Source of the DNA: Pandoraea oxalativorans | GTDB taxonomy: Bacteria; Pseudomonadota; Gammaproteobacteria; Burkholderiales; Burkholderiaceae | Length of the DNA: 64,000 nt | Direction of reading: 5' to 3' | Assembly (NCBI RefSeq): GCF_000972785.3 | Contig: NZ_CP011253.3 | Span: 2,480,001 to 2,544,000 of the forward strand | In this document: positions 1-9,495 of the stretch, piece by piece | How positions within the stretch are numbered: position 1 is the stretch's first letter | Layout of the letters: each line of letters starts with the position of its first letter | Notes under the pieces: model-generated | What the model was told of the DNA's origin: nothing | Databases searched by the model: none | The model's input: only the letters and a program-made list of their open reading frames with translations | Made by a program: the position numbers and the translations under genes

Positions 1-440
1 TCATCGGTGAGCAATCGGGTGTGAGCGATGTGCGCGCCGAAATGCTGCCGGAAGACAAGTGGCAAGCCGTGTCGTCGCTGCGCGAAAAGTACGGGCACGT
101 AGGGATGGTGGGCGATGGCATCAACGATGCGCCCGCGCTGGCCGCGGCCGACGTCGGCTTCGCGATGGGGGTGACGGGCACGGACAGCGCGCTCGAGACC
201 GCCGACGTCACGCTGATGGACGACGATTTGCGCAAATTGCCAGCCTTTCTGGCGCTTTCGCAACGCTCGGCGACGGTACTTAAGCAAAACATCGCTGTCG
301 CCCTCGGGATCAAGGCCGTGTTTTTCGCACTCGCGGTAATGGGCCTGGCATCGCTGTGGATGGCGGTGTTTGCGGATGTGGGTGCGAGCCTGCTGGTGAT
401 CGCCAACGGCATGCGCCTGCTTCGTACCCGGGTCGTTTGA
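1..440 (+). CDS. Heavy-metal translocating P-type ATPase, C-terminal part
   Basis: This is the 3' end of a P1B-type ATPase; the 5' part lies outside the window and the frame is open from base 3. The visible residues hold the end of the P domain with the hinge motif MVGDGINDAPAL, which binds ATP and Mg. The last pair of membrane helices follows (ALGIKAVFFALAVMGLASLW and VFADVGASLLVIANGMRLL). The family exports Cu, Zn, Cd or Pb. The metal cannot be named because the CPx helix and N-terminal metal-binding region are missing here. It is convergent with the CHAD gene, with a 27-base gap between the two stop codons. Confidence 0.9.
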   Translation, partial: IGEQSGVSDVRAEMLPEDKWQAVSSLREKYGHVGMVGDGINDAPALAAADVGFAMGVTGTDSALETADVTLMDDDLRKLPAFLALSQRSATVLKQNIAVALGIKAVFFALAVMGLASLWMAVFADVGASLLVIANGMRLLRTRVV

Positions 441-467
441 GTCGTGTGACGTTCGCTTGCCCGATGC

Positions 468-1505
468 CTAAGCGCGGCGCATGCCGCGCTCAAGGCGATG
501 GGCATCGGGCAATTGGCATAGCGCGTGCGCGGCGCGGCTGGTAGCGTTGACGATGATCGCGTCGAGGCGTCCCGTCAGCGTCTCGCGATGTTCCATCGAG
601 ATGAGCATATCCTCAAGCGCCCGCTGCGCGAGCGCAGCGTCGTTGATATGCCCGAGCAACGTTTGCGCGGTGCGCAATGTTTCGTGATACGGCGAGCGAA
701 ACGATTTCCGTAGCCACGGCGTGAGCGCCTCGGCGCTGTAACGCGCCTTCTTGATCTTCACACGCAACGCGTGCAACTGCTCGGTATCGAGCATGGCCAA
801 CTGGCGACAATCAGGAAATAACTCAATGTATCGTTCGCGAAGCACGTTGTGCGCGTGTTTCGCCAGGGCGCGTGGCCGCTTGCCGGGCGTACGCGACGGA
901 CGTCGCAGGGCTTTGGCCGCACGCGCATCGGTCGTACCGTTGTCCTGGACGCCAAAGGCATCGCGCAGCAGTCCATGCAACGCGCGCTGGCGGTCGCTGG
1001 TCAGCGCGGCGGCGGCTTGCGCGCGGGCGTCGCTGCGAACCTTCGACAGATGCGCATCGACGGCAATCCAGTCGACTTCCGGATATTCGAGGCGTAACGC
1101 CGGAAGTGTCTCGGTGGTCAAAACGTCCGCGTCGCGCGCGGGGCCCATCGAATGCCCGAGCCAACGCAGTTCGGCGACGAGTTCGCGGTGCCAGCGCGGT
1201 TTGAGCCACGGCGAGTAGATGTCGATCAGCGCACGAAGACGACGCGTCGCGATACGCAACTGATGAACGGCTTCAGGAGGAATGGCGTCGATGTGGGCCA
1301 CGTATTCTCCCGCATCGGTCAGCGCGGGCCATTGCGCCAACGCAGACGCCGCGTGCATGACCAGCAGACGAGACGCCGACATACGCCGCATTTGGGCAGA
1401 CGACGGCAGCGCGATTTCCTCTGCCTGACGAGCGCCGGCAGCGGAGAAAACTTCGGAAGAGGTGGCGGAAGCCGCCAACGGCGCGCGTGTCATGTTACGC
1501 AACAT
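468..1505 (-). CDS. CHAD domain protein
   Basis: A 345-residue protein made almost entirely of a CHAD domain, an alpha-helical fold rich in conserved His, Arg and Lys. Both family signatures are visible: HQLRIATRRLRA in the first half and HALRVKIKKARYSAE in the second. CHAD proteins bind polyphosphate and are often found near polyphosphate or CYTH-type genes. No CYTH domain is fused here and no polyphosphate gene is adjacent, so the role stays open. ATG at 1505 is used; a second ATG twelve bases further in (1493) is equally possible. An 8-bp hairpin (471-490) overlaps the last codons and may serve as a shared convergent end. Confidence 0.85.
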   Translation of the reverse strand: MLRNMTRAPLAASATSSEVFSAAGARQAEEIALPSSAQMRRMSASRLLVMHAASALAQWPALTDAGEYVAHIDAIPPEAVHQLRIATRRLRALIDIYSPWLKPRWHRELVAELRWLGHSMGPARDADVLTTETLPALRLEYPEVDWIAVDAHLSKVRSDARAQAAAALTSDRQRALHGLLRDAFGVQDNGTTDARAAKALRRPSRTPGKRPRALAKHAHNVLRERYIELFPDCRQLAMLDTEQLHALRVKIKKARYSAEALTPWLRKSFRSPYHETLRTAQTLLGHINDAALAQRALEDMLISMEHRETLTGRLDAIIVNATSRAAHALCQLPDAHRLERGMRRA

Positions 1506-1734
1506 AGCATAGTTGCCGGAGCGTATGACGCGGCAAAACGGGTGCAGCGCTTTGTCGCGGGCGCCTGCTTTCCGCAGGGCGGGGCACAGGCCACCCGCGA
1601 GGCACGCAACGTCACATCAGTCGTGGACCTCGCGAGAGGATGACGTGACGCTTTCTCGTTGCTGCGCATGGCGCATCGGAATTCAGACGCGGAATCCCGC
1701 AGGGATCCTGTTGAAACCGAGGGCCGGATGCGAG

Positions 1735-1766
1735 CAAAAAAGATAGGCCGGCACGGAGGCCGGCCT
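1735..1766 (-). terminator. Rho-independent terminator of hupB
   Basis: On the minus strand, just after hupB, an 8-bp perfect stem (1759-1766 with 1745-1752, loop of six) is followed by a run of T residues (the A run at 1735-1741 on the plus strand). This is a classic intrinsic terminator. The remaining 1506-1734 stretch before the CHAD gene shows nothing else I can identify. Confidence 0.85.
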
Positions 1767-1780
1767 GCGCGCAACTGGTT

Positions 1781-2059
1781 TTACTTCTTGTTCACAGCGT
1801 CCTTGAACGCCTTGCCAGCCGTGAACTTCACGGTCTTGGCTGCCGGGATCTTGATCGCTTCGCCAGTCTTCGGGTTGCGGCCGGTACGCGCAGCGCGCTT
1901 GCCCGAACCGAACGAGCCGAAGCCGATCAACTGAACCGAGTCACCCTTGGCGACAGCCTTCTTGACGGTCTCGAGCAGAGCGTCGATGGTTTCGCCAGTT
2001 TGAGCCTTGCTTGCACCCGTAACACCAGCGACGGCGTCGATCAGTTCCTGTTTGTTCAT
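1781..2059 (-). CDS. hupB: DNA-binding protein HU-beta
   Basis: A 92-residue HU-family histone-like protein, close to the usual 90 residues. It starts [11 protein letters not shown] and carries the beta-arm signature [21 protein letters not shown], with the Pro-containing arm tip and basic DNA-contact residues intact. HU dimers bend and constrain DNA in the nucleoid. The gene is monocistronic: an intrinsic terminator follows directly and it is divergent from the phosphodiesterase. The start is supported by a purine-rich stretch (TTGAGAGG on the upstream side read in the plus strand) and by family alignment. Confidence 0.96.
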   Translation of the reverse strand: MNKQELIDAVAGVTGASKAQTGETIDALLETVKKAVAKGDSVQLIGFGSFGSGKRAARTGRNPKTGEAIKIPAAKTVKFTAGKAFKDAVNKK

Positions 2060-2534
2060 GTGAGTGTTTCCCTTGAGAGGTGGTGAATACCGGCGACAAC
2101 TCTAACACTTTCGCCATTTGACGAGTGTCGGTGTTGTATCCGCGCCATAAGGCACGCGGCACACGCCAGATTGTCGCCTTCGCGGCACGTCACGCGAACC
2201 TGATCCGAAGACCGGTTTCGTCACGCATCGTGAGGGCGCCGGCACTGGCCGGGCAGCCGCATTATAGAGCCTTCGGCGGGCTGTGGGCCAGTCCTGACAA
2301 CGGTTTGCGGCGATTTTGTTGCGCAATGCCGCGTACTTTCTTGTTCTTGGTGGCAAAACCCCGGTATCTGCGGGCATCTCCGGTCATGCCTCCGCGCAAT
2401 CCCTTGCTGGGCGGGCTTTGGGAGTTTCCCTAGCGTTTTAGGGCTTGCGCGGACGGGCGTCTTTTGGTTGGTCATTCGGGTGTCATTTACGATGGCTAGC
2501 GTGACGCCGCAAATCGACATTGAGGAACCGTTTC
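2060..2534. other. Divergent intergenic region between hupB and the phosphodiesterase
   Basis: 475 bases without a convincing gene. It carries the presumed hupB promoter (perfect TATAAT on the minus strand at 2261-2266) and therefore a hupB leader of roughly 195 nucleotides. The plus-strand side ends in the phosphodiesterase ribosome binding site TTGAGGAA at 2520-2527. Otherwise nothing is recognised. Confidence 0.6.
2261..2266 (-). promoter_or_regulatory. Candidate -10 box of hupB
   Basis: Perfect TATAAT on the minus strand about 200 bases before the hupB start. No good -35 box sits at the usual distance (a TTGTCA lies 28 bases away), so an activator or an extended promoter may be used. Confidence 0.45.
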
Positions 2535-3359
2535 ATGCTGCTCTGCCAGATCACCGACCTCCACATCACGCGTCCCGGCATGCTCGCCTGCGGACGCGTC
2601 GACACCGCGCGCGCCTTGCGCAATGCGATCGCCACCATCAATCGCTGGACGCCACGGCCTGACGCCGTCATCGCGACGGGCGATCTGATCGACACACCGC
2701 ATCTATCGGAATACGAAGTACTTCGCGCGTGCCTGGCGGACCTCGAAATACCGCTCTACCTGGGGGTCGGCAATCACGATCACCGCGAAGGGCTGCGCGA
2801 CGCTTTTCCGGAACACGCCTATTTGCATACGAACGACACGTTCGTGCAATACCGCGCCGATCTCGGCCCGCTCACGGTGTTGACCCTCGATACGCAAGAC
2901 CCGCCGAGCGCGGGTGGCCATTTGTGCGAAGCGCGACTCGCATGGCTCGACGCGCAGCTCCACGCCTGCGAGGGACGCCCGACGATCATCGCGATGCACC
3001 ATCCGCCGTTCGATACGGGCATCGAGTTCATGGACGGCTACGGCCTCTCGGCGGCAGGGCGTGCAGGGTTTGCGCAGGTGGTATCGCAGCATCGTCACAT
3101 CGAGCGAGTGATCTGCGGACATTTACATCGCAGCATTCATGCGAGTGTGGAAGGCGCACCGGGGATCATGGCGAGCACGTGTGTGTCGACCGCGCATCAG
3201 ATCACGCTCGGGCTGGCTGCGGGAGCACCGGGATCGGTCACGCTTGAGCCGCCGGGCTTCGCCATGCACCTATGGCAACCGGGCGCGGGCGTGCGTACGC
3301 ATCTCGCTTACGTCGGTCCGCATGCGGGGCCGTTTTCGTTCGACGGCGAACCCCGGTAA
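2535..3359 (+). CDS. Class III cyclic nucleotide / phosphodiester metallophosphoesterase
   Basis: A 274-residue calcineurin-like phosphoesterase of the CpdA/GpdQ class. The metal-binding motifs appear in order: TDLH near the N-terminus, ATGDLID, VGNHDHR, MHHPP and CGHLHRS. Such enzymes use a di-metal centre to cleave 3',5'-cAMP, glycerophosphodiesters or similar phosphodiesters; the substrate cannot be fixed from sequence. ATG 2535 is preferred over an in-frame TTG at 2520 because AGGAA sits eight bases before it and the protein then begins directly with the first metal motif. It stands alone, with a 263-base gap before pelD. Confidence 0.88.
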   Translation: MLLCQITDLHITRPGMLACGRVDTARALRNAIATINRWTPRPDAVIATGDLIDTPHLSEYEVLRACLADLEIPLYLGVGNHDHREGLRDAFPEHAYLHTNDTFVQYRADLGPLTVLTLDTQDPPSAGGHLCEARLAWLDAQLHACEGRPTIIAMHHPPFDTGIEFMDGYGLSAAGRAGFAQVVSQHRHIERVICGHLHRSIHASVEGAPGIMASTCVSTAHQITLGLAAGAPGSVTLEPPGFAMHLWQPGAGVRTHLAYVGPHAGPFSFDGEPR

Positions 3360-3622
3360 GCGGGTCGCTTGCGTCGGTGTCCTGAGCATCCATGCGGGTT
3401 GGCGGCGAGCCAAAATGGGGACGAAAGTAGGACTACGCGTGTGTACAGTGCCTCTCCATCAAACATACGAGATCAGTTCGGATCAGCAGTCAAAGGCCGT
3501 CCCGGTGCGCAAGATTCGCGGGACGGGAGCGACGGGTCTTTCACAGGAACTGTCGATCCGTGGCCCATGACCCAGGCATGAATGAAAAGGCCGGGCAGGG
3601 CGCTTTCTGATAACGGGGAATC
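3360..3622 (+). other. Intergenic region and leader before pelD
   Basis: 263 bases without a gene. An inverted repeat with 8-bp arms (3497-3504 and 3519-3526, 14-base loop) lies about 100 bases before pelD and could be a terminator or operator. No fragment of pelA, pelB or pelC is visible. GGGGAA precedes the pelD ATG. Confidence 0.5.
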
Positions 3623-5101
3623 ATGCATACCGATGCCGAATCGGCGAGCGCCCATCGCGCCGGTGCTTCGTCATCTCCTTCCGCTTCTTCGGCTTCCGGC
3701 GCATCGACGCCATCACCGCCGCCAACGTCATTGACGACGCGCATACGCCGATCGCAACCGCTTGGAAATCTGGGACGCTGGGGGCGCCGGGTTGCACCGG
3801 CCATGGCGCGTCCCTTTGCGCTGCTGGAGGTTTTGATCGCCACGCTGATCGCGGTGCTTGTAGCCTGGCGGCTGCGTCCTGACGATCCCTTGTTGCTCGC
3901 CACGCAATTCCCGTGGCTCTGGCTCATTTCGCTTATTGGCGCCTTGCGCTACGGCTCGCTGGCCGGGGCAGCGAGCGGTGCCATGCTCATGGCGGCGTGG
4001 CATGTCCTGTGCGCTCCTTCCGGCGCGCCGTTTCCGATGGCGCACTTTGCGGGCGGCATGACGATGGCGCTCGTCGCCGGTCACTTCTGTGACATCTGGT
4101 CCCATCGCGCGCTGAGATCGCAGGGCATCAACGCTTACTACAGCGACCGCCTCGTCGCGATTACCCACAACCACTATTTGCTGCGCGTGTCGCATGAGCG
4201 TCTTGAGCGTGATCTGCTTGCGCGCCCCGTCACATTGCGCGATGCATTGACGCGTCTGCGCGACCTCACCGTACGGCGTTCGGCGGACGTGCATGGTGCG
4301 CCCGGCGGTCTGCCCAACGCACAACCGATGCTCGAATTCGCTGCGCTGACGTGCCAGATCGAAGTTGCCGCCTTGTTTCCGGTGCGTGCAGGCGAACTGA
4401 CGACGACGCCCATCGCGCGGGTCGGGGAAGGGTTCGAGCCGGACGTCGACGACCCATTGGTGCGGCACTGTCTGAGCGAAGGCGCGCTGGCTCACGTGAA
4501 GGCCGATGATGCCGCCAGCGGCAGCAGCCTCTATCTGGCCTGTGTGCCACTGATTGACGCCGAGGGGGCGCTGACGAGCGTACTGATCGTGCGACGCATG
4601 CCGTTCCTCGCGCTCAATCACGACAACCTGCAACTGTTGCTGGTGCTGCTCGCGTACTACGCCGACGGCGTCGCGCATCAGCCGCTCGTAGCGAGCGTCA
4701 GAGCGTGGGTGCCACAAGCCCCGTATGACTTCGCACTTGAACTCGGACGGCTCTCGCGCCTCAAGCGCGCGAGCGGCATCGAGTCGTCGCTGGTCGCGTT
4801 GGCGTTTCCGCGTGGCGCACGAGGCGACTCGTTGTTCGAGCAGACGGCGCGCCAGCGCCGGGCACTCGACGCCATGTGGACGATCGGCACACCGCGCCGG
4901 CAAATCGTCATCGCACTCATGCCCATCACGGACGAGCACGGCATCGACGGTTATTTGATGCGTGTGGAGACATTGCTGCGTCAGCAGTACGACGTCGATT
5001 TTCAGAGCGGCCATATTGCCGTGCACACCGCGCACGTCGACGCCGACGCTCCGGGCGACGGCCTGCTCAAGCTAATGGAGCGCTGCACCGATCATGTCTG
5101 A
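3623..5101 (+). CDS. pelD: Pel polysaccharide c-di-GMP receptor PelD
   Basis: A 492-residue inner-membrane protein. A disordered Ser/Pro/Ala-rich N-terminus (about 1-55) is followed by four hydrophobic helices (about 60-160), a GAF-type domain (about 215-345) and a C-terminal degenerate GGDEF domain (about 365-492). The degenerate domain has no GGDEF catalytic sequence. It keeps the RxxD ligand motif as R413-A-L-D416, followed by a stretch ending ALMPITDEHGIDGYL. In Pseudomonas, PelD binds c-di-GMP through this kind of I-site and switches on Pel synthesis. The start has GGGGAA nine bases upstream. The stop overlaps pelE by 8 bases, so translation is probably coupled. The protein is somewhat longer than the Pseudomonas one because of the N-terminal tail. 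Confidence 0.9.
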   Translation: MHTDAESASAHRAGASSSPSASSASGASTPSPPPTSLTTRIRRSQPLGNLGRWGRRVAPAMARPFALLEVLIATLIAVLVAWRLRPDDPLLLATQFPWLWLISLIGALRYGSLAGAASGAMLMAAWHVLCAPSGAPFPMAHFAGGMTMALVAGHFCDIWSHRALRSQGINAYYSDRLVAITHNHYLLRVSHERLERDLLARPVTLRDALTRLRDLTVRRSADVHGAPGGLPNAQPMLEFAALTCQIEVAALFPVRAGELTTTPIARVGEGFEPDVDDPLVRHCLSEGALAHVKADDAASGSSLYLACVPLIDAEGALTSVLIVRRMPFLALNHDNLQLLLVLLAYYADGVAHQPLVASVRAWVPQAPYDFALELGRLSRLKRASGIESSLVALAFPRGARGDSLFEQTARQRRALDAMWTIGTPRRQIVIALMPITDEHGIDGYLMRVETLLRQQYDVDFQSGHIAVHTAHVDADAPGDGLLKLMERCTDHV

Positions 5102-6244
5102 GCGCCATTCGACAAGTGGTCGCGCGAGAGCGGTCTGGCGACGCCGGCAACGGGGGGCGACGCGCGTCGTGCGGGTCATTCGGTGGACGCTGACGCTGGT
5201 GCTGGCAGTGCTCGCCGTTGCGGCGCAGTGGCACGTGCTGCGGCTCGTTTTGGCATCGGCAACGTGGGACACACCGCTCATTGCGCCCGCCACCACTGGC
5301 CGTGTTCCCGATGCCATGCCCGCCGTGCTGGCATGGCAAGCGATCGCAGCCCTGCTTGCCGGCGGGTTCGTGACGTGCGCGCTGCCCGCAAGCTATCGCG
5401 ATCGTCGTGGGGTGTTCGGACATATCGCGCTGGCGACCTTTTTCCTGCCGGTAGCGGGCATGGTTGTCGTAATGAGCGTGCTGCTGATGGGGTATCTCTT
5501 CCCGCCGCCGCGCGAGTCGCTGTCGGCGGGCAGCGTCGAGTCACCGGGGTTCGTCTCGCATCTGGTCGCGCGCGTGCGGCACGGTGAGGGCATGCGTTTG
5601 CGCGCCCGGTTGCGTAACGTGCAGGGCGAGCGGGACGACCGCGTTGCCGCGCTGACCCCGTGCAGGCATTGCCCTCGCGGGTCACGAGCGAGATTGCGCG
5701 CGACTTGCTGGCGGACCCGGTGGAGGAGGTGCGCCTGCTCGCGTACGGCATTCTCGACGGAATGGAGAAGCGGATCATGCAGCAGATCTTCGCGATGCGC
5801 GATCGGCACGAGGCGGCCGGGGACGACGATGAGCGCGCACACGCCTGCGTCTGTCTCGCGCAACTCTACTGGGAACTGATTTACCAAAACCTGGTGCGCG
5901 GCGAGGTCCTGCGTTTCACGCTTGAGCGCGTGGAGAAGTTCGCCCGCGACGCACTTGAGCAGCACGAAGACGATGCGTCCATGTGGTATCTGCTGGGCCG
6001 CTGTGCGCTGATGCGCCAGAACCCCGACGTGGCCGAAATGCATTTGCGTCAGGCGCAGTTCCACAGCTTTCCGACCGAGCGCCTGTTGCCGTGGCTGGCG
6101 GAAGCCGCGTTCCAGCGCCGTCGCTATGACCGCGTTTCGCTGTTGCTCGGCGGTCTGGGCGCCGGTGTGACCGGGGCGAAAGGCGTGTCCAATGTCACGG
6201 CCTCCCCGGTCGTTCAGCCCGCCGTGCGTTTCTGGACGCGCTGA
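5094..6244 (+). pseudogene. pelE: PelE, split by a one-base frameshift
   Basis: PelE is an inner-membrane protein with cytosolic TPR-like repeats that supports the PelD-PelF-PelG synthase. Here the N-terminal half (three hydrophobic segments, such as TLTLVLAVLAVAAQW and HIALATFFLPVAGMVVVMSV) is read from ATG 5094. The C-terminal half (begins about VQALPSRVTSEIARDLLADP, then TPR-like helices up to 6244) is read in another frame. The two frames join at about 5652-5660 (gctgaccccg). Adding one base there gives an uninterrupted 383-residue protein, so a single base is missing. This may be a consensus error at CCCC, a real loss-of-function mutation or a slippage site. Without correction the first frame runs on to 5879 as nonsense. 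A GTG at 5660 could allow separate synthesis of the TPR half. Confidence 0.8.
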
Positions 6245-6249
6245 ATCCC

Positions 6250-7980
6250 ATGGCTTCGTCAACGTTCCACGCGACGCCCGATCCGTCGTCCCCGTCGTCC
6301 CGAACAGGGGCAGACATCACTACGACGCCCGCGATGGCAGACGTTGCGCTTTTGCTCGAAGGCACCTTTCCGTACGTGCGTGGCGGCGTGTCGTCGTGGG
6401 TCGATCAGCTAATCCGGGCGTGTCCCGACCTGACGTTCTGCGTCGTGTTCATCGGCAGCCGCCGCGCGGATTACGGTGCACCGGTTTACCCGATGCCCGC
6501 GAACGTCACGCATTTCGAAGCGCATTACCTGTACGAGACCGACGCGTCGTCAGCGACGCAGACAGACGTGGACGGCGCCCGCACTGCATACCGGAAAAGC
6601 GCAGGCGACGCCGAAGCCTTTGCCCACATCGCCCGGATGCACGATCTGTTTCGTCAGCGGTACGAGAGCCGGTCGGGCAGAGCGGGTGACGCAGGGATGG
6701 CGGACGTGGCGGACTTGGCGGGGTACATGAAAGTCGATGGTCTGCGCAGCATGCTTGCGCACCTCCTTGCGCTGCTGCGCGACGGCCAGCCGCTGTCGTC
6801 CTCGGCGTTCCTGCACAGCGAGCGGTCCTGGGAATTCATCACCGAGCGCTATGAAAGGTTTTGCCATGATCCGTCGTTCACGGACTACTTCTGGACGATT
6901 CGCGCGATGCATCGTCCGATCTGGCAACTCGCACGCATCGCCGGCGCTTTGCCGCCTGCGCGCATGTATCACACGGTGTCGACGGGCTACGCGGGGTTGC
7001 TCGGCGCAATGTTGCGCATGACGAACGGGCGCGCATTGCTGGTGACCGAGCACGGCAGCTACACGAAGGAACGCAAGCTCGACCTGCTGCAAAGCGAGTG
7101 GCTGCGGGACAACCGAGGGCCATTCGAGCGCGATATCTCGCGTGTGGGCTACTTCCAAAGTCTCTGGATGCGGTTCTTCGAAGCCATCGGGCAGGTTTGC
7201 TATGACACGTCCAACGAGATCGTGTCGCTATACGAGGGCAGCCGGCTGCGACAAATCGGCGATGGCGCGTCTGCGCACAAGACGCGCTGCATCGCCAATG
7301 GGGTCGACATTGCACGCTTTGCGACGCTTCGGGACAAACGCGTCAAAGGTGTGGGGAGCGTCGCACACGACGACATCCCGCCCGTCGTTGCGCTGATCGG
7401 GCGCGTGGTCCCGGTCAAGGACATCAAGACCTTCCTGCGCGCGCTCTTCATCGCTTATCGCGCACGGCCCGACATGCAGGGCTGGATCGTCGGTCCGGAC
7501 ACCGAAGACCGTGCGTATGCACAGGAGTGCCGCGACCTCGCGGCGAGTCTGGGGATGGAGTGTCAGGTGAGGTTCATGGGCTACCGAGCGGTCGAGTCCG
7601 TGTTGCCGCAGATCGGCGTGCTGGCGCTGTCGTCGGTGTCCGAGGCGTTACCGCTGGTGATGCTCGAAGCGGCGGCCGCCGGGGTGCCGGTGGTGGCGAC
7701 GGACGTCGGCGCATGCCGTCAACTGATCGAAGGCGGCGATCCGGAAGACCGCGCGCTCGGGCGGTCGGGGCGCATTGTGCCGATGGCCGACCCCGAAGCG
7801 CTGGCCGCCGCCATCGTCGACGTGATGGAGCCATCGGCCTGGCAGGCCGCAAGCGTTGCCGGTATCGCGCGCGTCGAACGGCACTATCGTCTCGACACCG
7901 TTCGCGATGCTTATCGCACGCTGTACCGACGCTGGATGGACGACGGCGGGACACGGCCCCTGCCGGGAGGCGAGCGCTGA
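6250..7980 (+). CDS. pelF: Pel polysaccharide glycosyltransferase PelF
   Basis: A 576-residue GT4-family, GT-B fold glycosyltransferase. The N-terminal PelF-specific part starts with LLLEGTFPYVRGGVSSW. The nucleotide-sugar domain carries VALIGRVVPVKDIKTFLRAL and the EX7E pair (E465, E473) in SEALPLVMLEAAAAGVPVVATDVG. PelF is the cytosolic enzyme that polymerises Pel from UDP-GalNAc/GlcNAc. It is longer than the roughly 507-residue Pseudomonas protein because of an N-terminal tail and an insertion around residues 95-160. ATG 6250 lies five bases after the pelE stop; ATG 6334 (MADVALLLEG) is an alternative with no better ribosome site. The stop overlaps the pelG start by one base. Confidence 0.93.
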   Translation: MASSTFHATPDPSSPSSRTGADITTTPAMADVALLLEGTFPYVRGGVSSWVDQLIRACPDLTFCVVFIGSRRADYGAPVYPMPANVTHFEAHYLYETDASSATQTDVDGARTAYRKSAGDAEAFAHIARMHDLFRQRYESRSGRAGDAGMADVADLAGYMKVDGLRSMLAHLLALLRDGQPLSSSAFLHSERSWEFITERYERFCHDPSFTDYFWTIRAMHRPIWQLARIAGALPPARMYHTVSTGYAGLLGAMLRMTNGRALLVTEHGSYTKERKLDLLQSEWLRDNRGPFERDISRVGYFQSLWMRFFEAIGQVCYDTSNEIVSLYEGSRLRQIGDGASAHKTRCIANGVDIARFATLRDKRVKGVGSVAHDDIPPVVALIGRVVPVKDIKTFLRALFIAYRARPDMQGWIVGPDTEDRAYAQECRDLAASLGMECQVRFMGYRAVESVLPQIGVLALSSVSEALPLVMLEAAAAGVPVVATDVGACRQLIEGGDPEDRALGRSGRIVPMADPEALAAAIVDVMEPSAWQAASVAGIARVERHYRLDTVRDAYRTLYRRWMDDGGTRPLPGGER

Positions 7981-9356
7981 TGGCCGGGATCGGGTTCGAA
8001 CTTCGGCGTCTGCTGCGCCGCGATACGCTGTCGGGCACGTTCGCGGCTTACAGCTACGCCGGGATCATCAGTGCGGGGCCGCTGGTGCTGTCGATGGTCG
8101 GGGTGATGCTGGTCGGGTTGATGAGTCTTGCGCAAGTGCATCCGCAGATCGTCCTCACGCAGTTTCAGGTATCGGTGACGTACCTGATCGCGTCGAGCGT
8201 GATCGTGACCGGGCTGATCCAGCTCGCTTTCACGCGTTACCTTAGCGACCGGCTCTTCGCCGGAGAGCCGCAGGCGGTGATGCCGTCTTTCAACGCCGTG
8301 TCGCTGGTGACGACGGTCGTGCTCGGCGGCATGGGCCTTTTGCTGTCGCAAACGCTTTTCGCCGAACAGCCATTGACCTATCGCTGGCTGATGTGGATCG
8401 GTTTCGTGTTGCTGGGCAACCTCTGGATCGTGGTGCTGTTTCTGACGAGCGTCAAGCAGTACCGGGCAATTCTCGGCGTGTTCTGTGCGGGCTACAGTCT
8501 GAGCGTCGTCTGCGCCGTACTGCTGGGACGGTTTGGCCTGACAGGCCTATTGGGCGGTTTCGTCATCGGTCATACGGCGCTGCTGCTTGGGTTTACGGTC
8601 ATCGTCGCGCGCAATTACCGCACGTCCACATGGCTTTCATGGGCGGTGTTCGTGCCGCGCAATTTGCGGCTCTCGCTCGTCGGGGTCGGCGTTTGCTTCG
8701 GGCTGGGCGTGTGGATCGACAAACTGATGTTCTGGGCGTGGCCTGCAACCGGCATGACGGTGATTGGCCTGCTGCGGGCTGCGCCCCTCTATGATCTGCC
8801 GGTCTTCCTGTCCTATCTCAGTGTGATCCCGGGGATGGCGGTGTTCCTGCTGCGCATCGAAACCGACTTCGCCGAGGCTTACACCGCCTATTTCGACGCG
8901 GTGCGTCACGGCGGCACGCTGCGCCAGATTTCGGCGTCGCGGGTGCTGATGGTACGCGCCGTGCGTACCGGTCTGTACGAGATCCTGAAGGTGCAGGCCG
9001 TCGTGACGTTGCTCGTCTTCGCGTTCGGCGAAGATATGCTGCGGCTCGTCGGGGTGCCCGGCGGGTGGCAAACGCTGCTGCGTATCGACGTCGTCTCGGC
9101 CGGTTTGCAAGTCCTCCTGCTCGGCGTGCTCAACGTGCTGTTTTATCTCGACAGGCGTCGCGACGTGTTGATCCTGACGGTTCTGCTGGTGTGTCTTAAC
9201 GCGTTGTTCACCGGGATCAGTCTGATCTACGGGCCCGCGCTGTACGGCTACGGGTTCGCGCTTGCACTGCTGTGCGTGCTGGCGTTCGGCGCACGTCGGC
9301 TGACGCGGCGACTCGCGGCGCTCGAATACGACACCTACATGGGGCCGAACGACTGA
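7980..9356 (+). CDS. pelG: Pel polysaccharide membrane transporter PelG
   Basis: A 458-residue integral membrane protein with about twelve hydrophobic segments, matching the usual PelG length (about 456) and its start MAGIGFELRRLL. PelG belongs to the MOP flippase-like group. It is thought to pass the growing Pel chain across the inner membrane with PelD and PelE. The ATG overlaps the pelF stop (TGATG), so the two are translationally coupled. An open frame continues upstream into pelF, but that part is only a shadow of pelF. Confidence 0.93.
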   Translation: MAGIGFELRRLLRRDTLSGTFAAYSYAGIISAGPLVLSMVGVMLVGLMSLAQVHPQIVLTQFQVSVTYLIASSVIVTGLIQLAFTRYLSDRLFAGEPQAVMPSFNAVSLVTTVVLGGMGLLLSQTLFAEQPLTYRWLMWIGFVLLGNLWIVVLFLTSVKQYRAILGVFCAGYSLSVVCAVLLGRFGLTGLLGGFVIGHTALLLGFTVIVARNYRTSTWLSWAVFVPRNLRLSLVGVGVCFGLGVWIDKLMFWAWPATGMTVIGLLRAAPLYDLPVFLSYLSVIPGMAVFLLRIETDFAEAYTAYFDAVRHGGTLRQISASRVLMVRAVRTGLYEILKVQAVVTLLVFAFGEDMLRLVGVPGGWQTLLRIDVVSAGLQVLLLGVLNVLFYLDRRRDVLILTVLLVCLNALFTGISLIYGPALYGYGFALALLCVLAFGARRLTRRLAALEYDTYMGPND

Positions 9357-9495
9357 ACGTCCATGGGGCCCGTCGCAGCGACCGCGAGTGGCATGGCGCG
9401 AACGGCTGGAGTAAGATGCCGGGTCTCGCGATTGCAATCGTCGTGCACATTTGTGCGAATCGGCCACGCCACACGGGCGTTGCCAAGGCATCTTC

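Noticed and set aside
471..490. 8-bp hairpin between the P-type ATPase and CHAD genes as an intrinsic terminator
   Set aside because: It lies within the CHAD coding end and has no T run, so it is mentioned only in the gene note.
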